Of a DNA stretch of 64,000 nt, positions 1 to 7,840 are shown one piece after another. Position numbers and translations under genes: made by a program. The DNA comes from Hyphomicrobiales bacterium (GTDB lineage Bacteria > Pseudomonadota > Alphaproteobacteria > Rhizobiales > Xanthobacteraceae): the NCBI GenBank assembly GCA_021730985.1, contig JAKFYI010000030.1:62001-126000 (forward strand), written 5' to 3'. Position 1 is the stretch's first letter; each line of letters opens with the position of its first letter. Below the pieces are notes generated by a model. That model saw only the letters and a program-made list of their open reading frames with translations. It had not been told where the DNA came from and did no database searches.

Positions 1-643
1 CGGCGATCTGCGGCCCCGCCGGACCAAGATCGCAGAACATCACCGGCACATGTCCGGCCATCACATCGGTGATCGCGGGCTGGCTGCCGCGGTACGGCAC
101 ATAAGTGATCTCGATGCCGGTCATGGCCTTGAGCATCTCGGCGAACAGATGGTGCGGCGTGCCGGGCCCGACCATCGCGAACGGCAGCGGCCCGCCCCTC
201 TCCTTGGCGTACTTGATCAGGTCGGCGAGCGAATGGATCGGCAGCGCCGGGTTGACCACCAGCATGAACGGAGTGCCCGCCACCAGGGCCAGCGGCATCA
301 GGTCGGCGACCGGGTCGTAGGCGACCTCCTTCATCAGCGCCGGATTGACCGCCATCGGGCCGCTCGGCGTCATCAGCAGGGTGTGCCCATCGGGCGCACT
401 CTTGGTAGTGGCGAGGACCCCGGTGACGCCGCCGCCGCCAGGCTTGTTTTCGACCAGGAACGGCTTGCCGAGCCGCTGTTCCAGGTGCCGGCTCAGCATC
501 CGGCTGAGGATGTCGCCGGCCCCGCCGGGGGCAAACGGCACCACGGTGGTCACCGGCCGGGAGGGATAATCTTGCGCCGACGCACCCGATGCCAGGACTG
601 TCAACGCAGCCACCAAACCTGCAAGCGATCGGAAAAATGTCAT
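1..643 (-). CDS. TctC/Bug-family tripartite tricarboxylate transporter receptor (partial)
   Basis: This is the N-terminal part (about 214 residues) of a periplasmic solute-binding protein; the rest lies beyond the left window edge. The start at 643 follows a GGAGGA ribosome site with 7-nt spacing, better placed than the ATG six bases upstream. A signal peptide (FFRSLAGLVAALTVLASG, cut after ASA-Q) precedes the family hallmarks: YPSRPVTTVVPFAPGG near residue 27, VENKPGGGGVTG and a PDGHTLL segment. Bug/TctC proteins capture carboxylates or other small organic anions for TctAB-type permeases. No tctA or tctB is visible, so this is an orphan receptor in the window. It lies 17 nt downstream of the lipocalin-like gene on the same strand and is probably co-transcribed with it. 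The ligand cannot be predicted. Confidence 0.9.
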   Translation of the reverse strand, partial: MTFFRSLAGLVAALTVLASGASAQDYPSRPVTTVVPFAPGGAGDILSRMLSRHLEQRLGKPFLVENKPGGGGVTGVLATTKSAPDGHTLLMTPSGPMAVNPALMKEVAYDPVADLMPLALVAGTPFMLVVNPALPIHSLADLIKYAKERGGPLPFAMVGPGTPHHLFAEMLKAMTGIEITYVPYRGSQPAITDVMAGHVPVMFCDLGPAGPQIA

Positions 644-660
644 TTCCATTTCCTCCGACC

Positions 661-1167
661 CTATTTGACCCGCTGCCAGACGATCTTGGCCACGCCTGCA
701 CCGGTGGTGGTTGTCGGATTACTGATCGAAAGCTGATCGCCCGAAAATGCGAACACGCGCTTCTGCGTCGTGCCGTTCCAGTTCGGGAATGTCGCGGTTT
801 CGACGTTCACGGTGAGTACCTTGTCAGCATCGCTCGCCGTGTACGTCCCGAAATACGCGATGGTGCCGTGGACCAGCTTGGCGCTCTCCTCGGGGGTCGA
901 CTTCTCACGATTGCCGGAGGCGACCTGCGGCAGGTCCGCCCGCGTGATGATGATGGAGAAGCGCCCGTTGGCGTCGAAGGTCTGCTGGCCTCTGGCGCCC
1001 GGCCCGAACAGGTCGATCTTCTTGTCGGGCAGTTCCAACTGGATCGAAACGAGCTGCCAGGTTCCGACCAGCTCCTTGGCGCCCTGTGCAAGCGCCCCGC
1101 TCGTCCCGAGGGACAAACCCGCCGTCAGGGCCGCAACAATTCCAATCACACCGCCGTGCCACTTCAT
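661..1167 (-). CDS. Lipocalin-like domain secreted protein
   Basis: A 168-residue protein with a clear signal peptide (MKWHGGVIGIVAALTAGL..., cut near ALA-Q). The mature part opens with KELVGTWQLVSIQ, the usual first strand of the lipocalin-like family (Pfam Lipocalin_5 type). It continues with a FDANGRFSIIITR strand, a GTYTASDADKVLTVNVE strand and a C-terminal IVWQRVK strand, consistent with a small beta-barrel. Members are periplasmic and mostly uncharacterised; binding of a small hydrophobic ligand is only inferred from the fold. It is upstream of and probably in one transcript with the TctC receptor ending at the window edge. Confidence 0.75.
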   Translation of the reverse strand: MKWHGGVIGIVAALTAGLSLGTSGALAQGAKELVGTWQLVSIQLELPDKKIDLFGPGARGQQTFDANGRFSIIITRADLPQVASGNREKSTPEESAKLVHGTIAYFGTYTASDADKVLTVNVETATFPNWNGTTQKRVFAFSGDQLSISNPTTTTGAGVAKIVWQRVK

Positions 1168-1291
1168 GGCGTCCGCCCTCCCTCAAATATGATGCCTTGC
1201 GGGGCCGATCGGGCCCCTGGCTCTTGGGGGGAAGCCTAACCGAGGGCCCCGCCGGCGGTAAGCGGCGGGAGCCCACAAAACCGGCCTTTCC

Positions 1292-1320
1292 TTGACAGTT
1301 TCGCCCGCCGCCCCCATAAG
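1292..1320 (+). promoter_or_regulatory. Sigma-70-type promoter for rplU-rpmA
   Basis: TTGACA at 1292-1297 and CATAAG at 1315-1320 are separated by 17 nt, an ideal housekeeping spacing. It lies about 130 nt upstream of the rplU start and points towards it. The -35 is a perfect consensus; the -10 matches four of six positions. The assignment is from sequence only. Confidence 0.55.
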
Positions 1321-1449
1321 CATGGCCGTTGGCGCGGGCCTTCTGGTCCGCGTATTCGTTACGGCGCCAAGGCCCCGTAACCACAGCAGAAATCGAACGA
1401 ATTGAGCCGGCCCGGATGCACGCGCCGGATCGAGCGCGGGACCAGAACG

Positions 1450-1959
1450 ATGTTCGCAGTGATTAAAACCGGCGGCAAGCAGTACCGGGTCGCCGAGGAC
1501 CAGTTGCTCCAGATCGAGAAGATCGAGGGCGAGCCCGGTCAGATTATCCAGCTCGGCGACGTGCTGATGCTCGGCGGCGACACGCCGCAGATCGGCTCGC
1601 CGGCGATTTCCGGCGCCAGCGTGGCCGCCGAAGTCGTCTCGCAGGGCCGCGGCCCCAAGGTCATCGCGTTCAAGAAGCGCCGCCGCAAGAACTCGCGGCG
1701 CAAGCGCGGTCATCGCCAGGAATTCACGCTGATCCGCATCACGGAAATCCTGACGGACGGCGCCAAGCCGACCAAGGCGGCGCGGCCGAAGCACGTTCGC
1801 CAGCCCAAGCCGGAAGCCGCCGTGGATGCGGACGGCGCCGAGACCTCGGGCGAGACCAGCGCGAAGCCGAAGGCCAAGGCAAAGGCGAAGAAGCCCGCAG
1901 CCAAGGCCAAGAAGCCCGCGGCGAAGCCGAAAGCTGCCGCCAAGGGAAAGAAAAAGTAA
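1450..1959 (+). CDS. rplU: 50S ribosomal protein L21
   Basis: A 169-residue L21. The start at 1450 gives the canonical N-terminus [18 protein letters not shown]; an upstream in-frame GTG at 1402 would add 16 residues not found in L21. The core (residues 1-102) includes the signature around [20 protein letters not shown], which binds 23S rRNA. The remaining ~65 residues are an Ala/Lys/Pro-rich basic tail with repeated KAK/KKPAA units, much longer than E. coli L21 (103 residues). Such tails are common in Bradyrhizobium relatives. It is followed by rpmA after 121 nt, the universal L21-L27 pair. Confidence 0.98.
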   Translation: MFAVIKTGGKQYRVAEDQLLQIEKIEGEPGQIIQLGDVLMLGGDTPQIGSPAISGASVAAEVVSQGRGPKVIAFKKRRRKNSRRKRGHRQEFTLIRITEILTDGAKPTKAARPKHVRQPKPEAAVDADGAETSGETSAKPKAKAKAKKPAAKAKKPAAKPKAAAKGKKK

Positions 1960-2080
1960 CGAAACGCCGGCTAAGCCCGGCCAACCTTGCGGAAGGTTGC
2001 AAAGGCCCCGATATCAAAATTTGTGAGATGATTCCCACGCGGAATCGCAGTACAAAGACACCGAGTTCAGGACACCGGTT

Positions 2081-2353
2081 ATGGCACACAAAAAAGCAGG
2101 CGGCTCTTCGCGCAACGGGCGCGACTCCAACTCGCAGCGGCTTGGCATCAAGCTGTTCGGCGGCGAGAGCGCCACGGCCGGCAACATCATCGCGCGTCAG
2201 CGCGGCACCACCTGGCATCCGGGCCATAACGTCGGCATCGGCAAGGACCACACCCTGTTCGCTCTCGTAAACGGCAAAGTCGAGTTCCGCACCAAAGCCA
2301 AAGGCCGCACCTACGTGTCGGTACTCCCGGCAATGGAGGCAGCGGCCGAGTAA
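2081..2353 (+). CDS. rpmA: 50S ribosomal protein L27
   Basis: A 90-residue L27 beginning [20 protein letters not shown], the highly conserved N-terminal tail that reaches the peptidyl transferase centre. The core continues with [29 protein letters not shown]. The start is directly at the conserved Met with no Firmicutes-type cleavable extension. It is downstream of rplU and probably in the same operon; a hairpin at 2414-2447 separates it from the acetyltransferase gene. Confidence 0.98.
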   Translation: MAHKKAGGSSRNGRDSNSQRLGIKLFGGESATAGNIIARQRGTTWHPGHNVGIGKDHTLFALVNGKVEFRTKAKGRTYVSVLPAMEAAAE

Positions 2354-2413
2354 GACGGTAGATCACATTGGGTCTGCCGGTATCTGTCGAACCGGTGGGC
2401 CCTATAGCGGGCT

Positions 2414-2447
2414 CTTAAAGGGGAGACGGGTGTCGTCTCCCCTTAAG
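2414..2447 (+). terminator. Hairpin between rpmA and the GNAT gene
   Basis: The arms CTTAAAGGGGAGAC (2414-2427) and GTCTCCCCTTAAG (2435-2447) pair over 13 bp with one bulged A and a 7-nt loop. There is no T-run after it on either strand, so it may be an attenuator, mRNA-stabilising hairpin or processing site rather than a classical intrinsic terminator. Confidence 0.45.
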
Positions 2448-2465
2448 CATTCAAGGAGCCCGGTA

Positions 2466-3062
2466 ATGATTCTCGAAATACCCACCGAGTCCTTCCGCGA
2501 AGGAAGTATCCCCGTCCTTGAGACCGGCCGGCTGCAGTTGCGCGCCCCGCGTCTTGGGGACGCTAAAGTCGTTGCAGCGCTCGCGAACGATCGCCGCATC
2601 GCAGAGAATACCGCACGTATTCCGCATCCGTGCCGGCGCGCCGACGTCGAAGACTTCATTGCGTCGGCAAACCAGAACGGCGGCGAGCGCGTGTTCCTGA
2701 TCGCACTGCGCGACGCCGGCATCATCGGGGCCTGCGGCCTGATGCAGCCCGAAGGCCAGAGCCCGGAGATCGGCTACTGGCTCGGCGCGAAATTCTGGGG
2801 CAAGGGCTACGCCACCGAAGCGGTCCGCGCGCTGATCGATCACGCCTTCACCGGCCTGGAATGCGAGGCGCTGCAATCGGCTGCGCGCGTCACCAACCCG
2901 GCGTCGCGCCGCGTGCTGGAGAAGTGCGGCTTCCAGTGGACCGGAGCCGGACTGCTTCGCATCCGCGCGCTCAACTCCTCGGCGCCGATCGACCGCTTCC
3001 GGCTCGATCGCGGCTTGTGGGCGTCGCTGAAGAGCTGGGGCCGTCTCGCGCCGATGGGTTAG
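2466..3062 (+). CDS. GNAT family N-acetyltransferase (RimJ/RimL-like)
   Basis: A 198-residue acetyltransferase of the Acetyltransf_3 type. The start at 2466 is preceded by AAGGAG with 7-nt spacing; an in-frame GTG further upstream falls inside the preceding hairpin and is less likely. It begins with LETGRLQLRAPRLGD, typical of the RimJ/RimL/YdaF group. The acetyl-CoA pyrophosphate loop is seen in GYWLGAKFWGKGYATEAV, and NPASRRVLEKCGFQ is the conserved motif B segment. In Rhizobiales a GNAT gene commonly sits between rpmA and obgE, so this is a normal member of the cluster. Its substrate (protein N-terminus or small amine) is unknown. Confidence 0.92.
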   Translation: MILEIPTESFREGSIPVLETGRLQLRAPRLGDAKVVAALANDRRIAENTARIPHPCRRADVEDFIASANQNGGERVFLIALRDAGIIGACGLMQPEGQSPEIGYWLGAKFWGKGYATEAVRALIDHAFTGLECEALQSAARVTNPASRRVLEKCGFQWTGAGLLRIRALNSSAPIDRFRLDRGLWASLKSWGRLAPMG

Positions 3063-3466
3063 CACTGCTGTCCCAAAAAATGTTTCGGGCCCGCGCAAAA
3101 ACGTGATCGCGCGGACCCCCGCGTCGCGTTGACTCGGTGCATCGGCGGGACCACGTTTGATGCTTGTCATGCGCGCCGCCGAGGCGGCCGCACCCAACGC
3201 AACGAAACGCGGAGGTAGTCATGACGCCACCCGAGAAGCAAAGCCGCTAGAACCGCCTTGGTATCCGTTCGGACCCTGGCATAGCGGCGGCTTAACGACG
3301 GAACACCGGGAGCGGCCCCTCGGGCCGCATCAGTCAGGCATGGCCCACACCGCCGCTCCCGGTCTTATTTCCAAGCCTGAGTTCTGTCCCCTGGCGATAC
3401 GAGCATCTGGCGCCGGGCGCGCAATTGAGCGAAAATATTCTCCTGTAATGCCTCCAGGAGGATCAG
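3063..3466. other. 404-bp intergenic stretch with tiny open frame and large hairpin
   Basis: No convincing protein gene is present. Two things stand out. A GGAGGT ribosome site at 3211-3216 precedes an ATG at 3221 that encodes only nine residues (MTPPEKQSR, stop at 3248-3250). A long inverted repeat at 3305-3363 is followed by a T-rich tail. The region downstream, 3371-3466, ends with a strong AGGAGGA ribosome site for the dioxygenase gene. The stretch could hold a short transcript ending at the hairpin. Confidence 0.5.
3305..3370 (+). terminator. Long-arm hairpin with T-rich tail, terminator-like
   Basis: Twelve-base arms ACCGGGAGCGGC (3305-3316) and GCCGCTCCCGGT (3352-3363) are perfectly complementary and are followed by CTTATTT. 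The interior contains a second GC-rich stem around GGCCCCTCGGGCC. It would end a + strand transcript starting upstream in the otherwise gene-free interval. Confidence 0.5.
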
Positions 3467-4009
3467 ATGTCCTACGACCTCGACCAATTCATCGCCGATT
3501 GCCGCGCCGCATTGAAGCGCGATTCGGGCCCCGGCGGCCGCGAGACGGTGCGCGCGAAACTGGAAGAGTTGCTTCGCAACGAAGCCTTCATCGAAAAATA
3601 CTGCGGCGAGAATATCCCGCGCGGGCTGAAGGTTCTCTACGAAGATCCCGACCTGAAATTCCAGATCCTCGCGCATATCAACGACAAGGCGCGTGTCTCG
3701 GCGCCGCACGATCACGGCGCGTCCTGGGCGATCTACGGCCAGGCGACCAAATACACCGACATGATCGAATGGGACCGTGAGGACGACGGCACGGATGCCA
3801 AGCACGCCAAGCTGAAGCCCGCCAAGAAGTACCGGCTCAACCCGGGCCACGCCGGCATCTACCAGGACGGTAAGATCCACTCGATCGATTATCCGGACTA
3901 CGCCAAGTTCATCCGCGTCACCGGCACCAACCTGGACAACATCAATCGCATGCGCGTCGATCTGAAGACCGGCGAGGTCCATCAGATGACGCCGCAGCAG
4001 GCGACCTAG
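3467..4009 (+). CDS. Cysteine dioxygenase-type (thiol dioxygenase) cupin
   Basis: A 180-residue single-domain cupin of the cysteine dioxygenase family. Putative iron ligands are H81 and H83 in SAPHDHGASWAIYG and H138 in GKIHSIDY, which match the H-x-H...H three-histidine site of thiol dioxygenases. Family enzymes add O2 to a thiol (cysteine, 3-mercaptopropionate or related) to give the sulfinate. The start follows AGGAGGA at 3458-3464. The downstream rhodanese gene starts four nt after its stop, implying a shared sulfur-related task. The sequence alone does not separate cysteine from 3-mercaptopropionate or another thiol as substrate. Confidence 0.82.
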   Translation: MSYDLDQFIADCRAALKRDSGPGGRETVRAKLEELLRNEAFIEKYCGENIPRGLKVLYEDPDLKFQILAHINDKARVSAPHDHGASWAIYGQATKYTDMIEWDREDDGTDAKHAKLKPAKKYRLNPGHAGIYQDGKIHSIDYPDYAKFIRVTGTNLDNINRMRVDLKTGEVHQMTPQQAT

Positions 4010-4013
4010 TTTA

Positions 4014-5588
4014 TTGAACTCAGTTTCCCCCCAAACCCTCCACGCCATGCTGTCCGACGGCGCGGAACTGGCGCCGATCGACCTGCGCGAGGAACTGACC
4101 TTCTCGCAGCGCCATCTGCTCTGGGCGCGCAACGTGCCGCTCAGCCGCCTGGAGCTGCGCTTCGCCCGGCTGGTGCCGCGCCACGCCACCCGGATCGTGC
4201 TGATCGACGACGGCGGCGATCTGGCAGTGCGCGCGGCCGACGTGCTGGCGCAGGCCGGCTACACCGGCGTTTCGATTCTCGACGGCGGCGTGACCGGCTG
4301 GGAGAAGGCCGGCTTCGAGCTGTTCTCCGGCGTCAACGTGCCGAGCAAAGCGTTCGGCGAGCACGTCGAGCACGACAGCGGCACGCCATCGATCTCTGCG
4401 GACGAGCTCGACACGCTGATCCGCAACAACGCCGACATGGTCGTGGTGGACAGCCGGCCGTTCGACGAATACCAGCGCGTCTCGATCCCGACTTCGACCA
4501 ATGTGCCGGGCGCCGAGCTGGTGCTGCGCATCCACGACATCGCGCCGAAGCCGGAGACGCTGGTGGTGGTGAACTGCGCGGGCCGCACCCGCAGCATCAT
4601 CGGCGCGCAATCGCTGATCAACGCCGGCGTGCCGAACAAGGTGGTGGCGCTGCGCAACGGCACCATGGGCTACAACCTCGCGGGCTTCTCGACCGAGAGC
4701 GGCAAGAGCAGGCGCGCGCTCACCACGTCGGAGGATGGCCTTGCGCGCGCGAAAGCCGCGGCGGATCGCATCGCCAAGCGCTTCAAGATCAAGCGCATCA
4801 GCCTTGCCACCGTCGATTGCTGGCGGACGCAGGAGCCCGACCGCACGCTCTACATGTTCGACGTCCGCAACCCGGAGGAATACGCCGCGGGCCACCTGCC
4901 CGGCGCGATTTCCGCGCCCGGCGGCCAGCTGGTGCAGGCCACCGACCAGTACGCCGGCACGCTTGGCGCGCGCATCGTGCTGATCGACGAGCACGAGGTC
5001 CGCGCCGCCATGACGGCGTCGTGGCTCAAGCAGATGGGCTGGAGCGACGTGTCGGTGCTGGCCGAGAAGGGCCACGAGAAGGGATTTCCCGCGGCGCCGG
5101 TGCTCGGCAACGTCGCCGCGCTGGAGCATACGGTCGATGCCGCGGCGCTCGTGAGGCTGCTGAAAGACGGCAAGGCCACAATTGTCGATCTTTCGCTCAG
5201 CCCGGCCTATCGCAAGGGCCACATTCCCGGCGCTTGGTTTGCCATCCGCTCGCGGCTCAAGGAGGCGCTGGCGAAAATCCCGGTCACCGGCGAGCTGGTG
5301 CTGACCTCGGAGGACGGCATTCTCGCGGGGCTTGCGGTCAACGAAGCGCAGGCGCTGACCCAGGCCCCGGTGGCGTCGCTGCACGGCGGCAACGCGGCCT
5401 GGCGCGCCGCCGGCCATCCGCTCTCGACCGACATGAACATGATGGCCGACGAGCCGCTCGATGTCTGGCTGAAGCCCTACGAGCGCCCGAACGACACAAC
5501 GAGCGCGATGAGCGAATATCTCGCCTGGGAAACCGACTTGCTGCCGCGCATCGCGCGCGACGGCACGACGAAGTTCATGACGAAGTAG
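4014..5588 (+). CDS. Multi-domain rhodanese (four tandem rhodanese folds)
   Basis: A 524-residue protein with four consecutive rhodanese-like domains at about residues 4-105, 120-230, 260-365 and 370-470. Only the second has the catalytic cysteine loop (VVVNCAGRTRS, Cys188). At the equivalent places domains 1, 3 and 4 show VLIDDGG, VLIDEHE and VLTSEDG, so they should be inactive. The start is a TTG four nt after the dioxygenase stop: an ATG 33 nt downstream would truncate the first strand (VSPQTLHAML). The active domain should transfer sulfane sulfur between thiols. Coupling to a thiol dioxygenase suggests handling of persulfide or sulfite in thiol catabolism. No signal peptide is seen, so it is cytoplasmic. 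Confidence 0.85.
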   Translation: MNSVSPQTLHAMLSDGAELAPIDLREELTFSQRHLLWARNVPLSRLELRFARLVPRHATRIVLIDDGGDLAVRAADVLAQAGYTGVSILDGGVTGWEKAGFELFSGVNVPSKAFGEHVEHDSGTPSISADELDTLIRNNADMVVVDSRPFDEYQRVSIPTSTNVPGAELVLRIHDIAPKPETLVVVNCAGRTRSIIGAQSLINAGVPNKVVALRNGTMGYNLAGFSTESGKSRRALTTSEDGLARAKAAADRIAKRFKIKRISLATVDCWRTQEPDRTLYMFDVRNPEEYAAGHLPGAISAPGGQLVQATDQYAGTLGARIVLIDEHEVRAAMTASWLKQMGWSDVSVLAEKGHEKGFPAAPVLGNVAALEHTVDAAALVRLLKDGKATIVDLSLSPAYRKGHIPGAWFAIRSRLKEALAKIPVTGELVLTSEDGILAGLAVNEAQALTQAPVASLHGGNAAWRAAGHPLSTDMNMMADEPLDVWLKPYERPNDTTSAMSEYLAWETDLLPRIARDGTTKFMTK

Positions 5589-5597
5589 TGCCCTCGT

Positions 5598-5996
5598 TCA
5601 AACCACGGCGATGCAGTCGATTTCGACGTCGAACGGCCCCCACCAGGACGGTACGTGCAGGAAGATGCGCGCCGGCTGATCCACCGGGAAATAGCGTGCG
5701 TAGATTTCGTTGAACGCTCCGAAATGAGTCTCGTCCGGCGTGCAATAGACGTTGCACTTGACTACGCGCGTCATCGAAGAGCCTGCGGCCTCCACGCAGA
5801 GCTTCATCTGCGCGAGAACGATCTCGCACTGTTCGGCAAACGGCATCCGCCTGAGCTCACCGGTTTGCGGATCGAACGGCGGCAGGCCAGAGACATAGAC
5901 CGTCTCTCCCGCCAAGATGACGGGATGGATCGGTCCTTTGCGGCGGCGCTCGAGGTAGGTCGAGAACGGCTCGACGCGGACCGGTGTGCGGTTCAT
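5598..5996 (-). CDS. RidA/YjgF family protein (probable enamine/imine deaminase)
   Basis: A 132-residue RidA-family protein. The start at 5996 follows AAGGGAGA with about 8-nt spacing. The core PVILAGETVYVSGLPPFDPQTGEL and the C-terminal PARIFLHVPSWWGPFDVEIDCIAV are typical, with the substrate-carboxylate-binding Arg in PAR and the Glu in VEID both retained. RidA proteins hydrolyse reactive enamines or imines released by PLP enzymes; other subgroups act on different substrates, and this one has a divergent SWWG insertion. It ends nine nt from the rhodanese stop (convergent) and is divergent from the ArsR-type regulator, which might control it. Confidence 0.85.
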   Translation of the reverse strand: MNRTPVRVEPFSTYLERRRKGPIHPVILAGETVYVSGLPPFDPQTGELRRMPFAEQCEIVLAQMKLCVEAAGSSMTRVVKCNVYCTPDETHFGAFNEIYARYFPVDQPARIFLHVPSWWGPFDVEIDCIAVV

Positions 5997-6124
5997 GGCG
6001 GCATCTCCCTTGATCGGCGCCTCCTCGATGACGCGGCGCCGCGGCGCTGTCACGCTGCAACGGTTCGGCGCCGGCCGAACTGTGCCGTGTTGCCGGGCCG
6101 GCCGCGGAAACGGTAGAGTCGCGC

Positions 6125-6883
6125 ATGGCCGCCGCCGCAAACATGGTCGAGGTTGCGGCGCTCGTCGGTGACACCGCGCGCGCGACAATGCTGGCCGCGC
6201 TGATGGGCGGACAGTCCCTGACCGCAACCGAGTTGGCCTTCCTCGCGCGCGTCTCCCGCTCGACGGCGAGCGAACACCTCGCCAAGCTGGTGAACGCGCG
6301 GCTGCTCACCGTCATCAGCAGGCGCCGTTTCCGTTACTACCGTATCGCTTCGCCGCTGGTCGCGAGGATGCTCGAAAGCATTAAGGCGGTCGCGGCGATC
6401 GAAGTGCCGCCGCGCCATCAGCCTCGCTCCGCGCAAGACGACGCGCTACGGTTCGCGCGCACCTGCTACGATCACCTGGCCGGCCGGCTTGGCGTCGCCA
6501 TCGCGGACGCGCTGATCGCCAGGAATTTTGTCGTACTTTCCGAGGATGGCGGCATGGTCACGAACCTGGGCCGGCGTTTCCTGTCGGACTTTGGCGTCGA
6601 TCTCGCATCGGAACTTCGCAGCAACCGGATTTTTTGCCGCGCCTGCCTCGATTGGAGCGAGCGGCGCCATCACATCGCCGGTCTGGTCGGCGCGCAACTG
6701 CTGCGGCGATGTTTCGATCTGGACTGGCTCGCCCGCGACCGCGACACCCGCGCGGTGAAAGTCACTCCGGCCGGGCGAACCGGACTGCGCGACACGTTCG
6801 GCCTCGATCCGGAAACGCTTACGGCGGCGGCTCCGAAAACGCGCGATCACGCCGCGCCAGTTGCTGCTCGCGCACGAAGATGA
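6125..6883 (+). CDS. ArsR-type winged-helix transcriptional regulator
   Basis: A 252-residue regulator. Residues ~8-85 form an ArsR winged helix: LVGDTARATMLAALM, then ELAFLARVSRSTASEHLAKL as the recognition helix-turn-helix and a basic wing (RRRFRYYRI). The C-terminal half (FCRACLDWSERRHHIAGLVGAQLL) is an extension found in a large uncharacterised ArsR subgroup; Cys and His residues are present but no canonical ArsR CxC metal motif. It is divergent from the RidA gene across 128 bp, making that gene its likeliest local target. Its last 65 nt overlap the 3' end of the convergent EamA gene. Confidence 0.85.
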   Translation: MAAAANMVEVAALVGDTARATMLAALMGGQSLTATELAFLARVSRSTASEHLAKLVNARLLTVISRRRFRYYRIASPLVARMLESIKAVAAIEVPPRHQPRSAQDDALRFARTCYDHLAGRLGVAIADALIARNFVVLSEDGGMVTNLGRRFLSDFGVDLASELRSNRIFCRACLDWSERRHHIAGLVGAQLLRRCFDLDWLARDRDTRAVKVTPAGRTGLRDTFGLDPETLTAAAPKTRDHAAPVAARARR

Positions 6884-7721
6884 AAAGCCCGGCGGCGACG
6901 ATAATCGCGGCCCCGATCGACATGAACATGTCGGGCACGTCGCCGAACACCAGATAGCCGAACAGCACCGCCCAGACGATGGTAGTGTACTGATACGGCA
7001 CCACGGTGCTGGCCGGCGCCAGCACCAGCGAGCGGTTGACGCAGACGTGCGCGAACATCGCCACCGCGCCCAGCAGGCCGAGCAGCGCCAGATCGCTCCA
7101 CGCAGGCGTTACCCAGCCGAACGGCGCGACCACCATGCCGAACAGCAACGCCGCGACCGTCTGCGTGGTCACCAGCACGGTGCCGCCGGTGCCGCGCAGA
7201 AAGCGCGTCGAGATCATCGACAGCGAGAACGTAAAGCTGCCGATCAGCGCGATCAGCGCCGGCCAGGTGAATGACGTCACGCCGGGCCGCAGGCAAACCA
7301 CCACGCCGATGAAGCCCGCGACCACCGCGGACCAGCGGCGCCAGCCGACCGGCTCGCCCAGCATGGTCCCTGCGATCGCGGTGACGAAAATCGGACCGGC
7401 CAGATAGAACGCCATCACATCGGCGAGCGGCAGGTAGGCCACCGCCCAGTAGAAGCAGGCCACCTCCACCGTGGCGAGCACCGCCCGCAGCACCTGCTGG
7501 CCCCAGCGCGGCGCCTCGGCAAAGGTGGCCGCATCCCGCCAGATGAAGGGCGCGAGCAGCACCAGCGCCGCCACGCTGCGGATCAGCAGCACCTGGCCGA
7601 CCGAATAGGTCGCCATGAGCCACTTGCCCAAGGCGTCGTTGACCGCGAACAGGAAGATGCCCGCTGTCATCAGCGAAATGCCCGCAAGAGCGGCATGGCT
7701 GGAGGCCCTGTCGGAAACCAT
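6819..7721 (-). CDS. EamA/DMT-superfamily transporter
   Basis: A 300-residue inner-membrane protein with about ten hydrophobic helices arranged as two EamA repeats (residues ~12-145 and ~155-290). The first repeat opens with LMTAGIFLFAVNDALGKWL, the second with LIALIGSFTFSLSMISTRFL. The RhaT/PecM-like family usually exports amino acids, nucleosides or other metabolites; the substrate is not predictable. Its 3' end overlaps the convergent ArsR-type gene by 65 bp. It is not closely similar to the tandem EamA pair at 36-38 kb. Confidence 0.9.
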   Translation of the reverse strand: MVSDRASSHAALAGISLMTAGIFLFAVNDALGKWLMATYSVGQVLLIRSVAALVLLAPFIWRDAATFAEAPRWGQQVLRAVLATVEVACFYWAVAYLPLADVMAFYLAGPIFVTAIAGTMLGEPVGWRRWSAVVAGFIGVVVCLRPGVTSFTWPALIALIGSFTFSLSMISTRFLRGTGGTVLVTTQTVAALLFGMVVAPFGWVTPAWSDLALLGLLGAVAMFAHVCVNRSLVLAPASTVVPYQYTTIVWAVLFGYLVFGDVPDMFMSIGAAIIVAAGLFIFVREQQLARRDRAFSEPPP

Positions 7722-7840
7722 GCGTCAAATGTCCGGCTTTACGTGCTTCCCAGGCGGCGGGCTTTGCTTATATATCAGCGCAATCAACACCCAACCCGTC
7801 ATCCTAAGGCACCCGGCGCGGCCGGGCCTCGAACACACCC

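Noticed and set aside
3157..3780. A 207-codon + strand frame overlapping the thiol dioxygenase start
   Set aside because: It crosses the long-arm hairpin and overlaps the true gene in another frame; no similarity is recognised.
4020..5417. A 465-codon open frame opposite the rhodanese gene
   Set aside because: Antisense shadow; low-complexity Arg/Gly/His composition.
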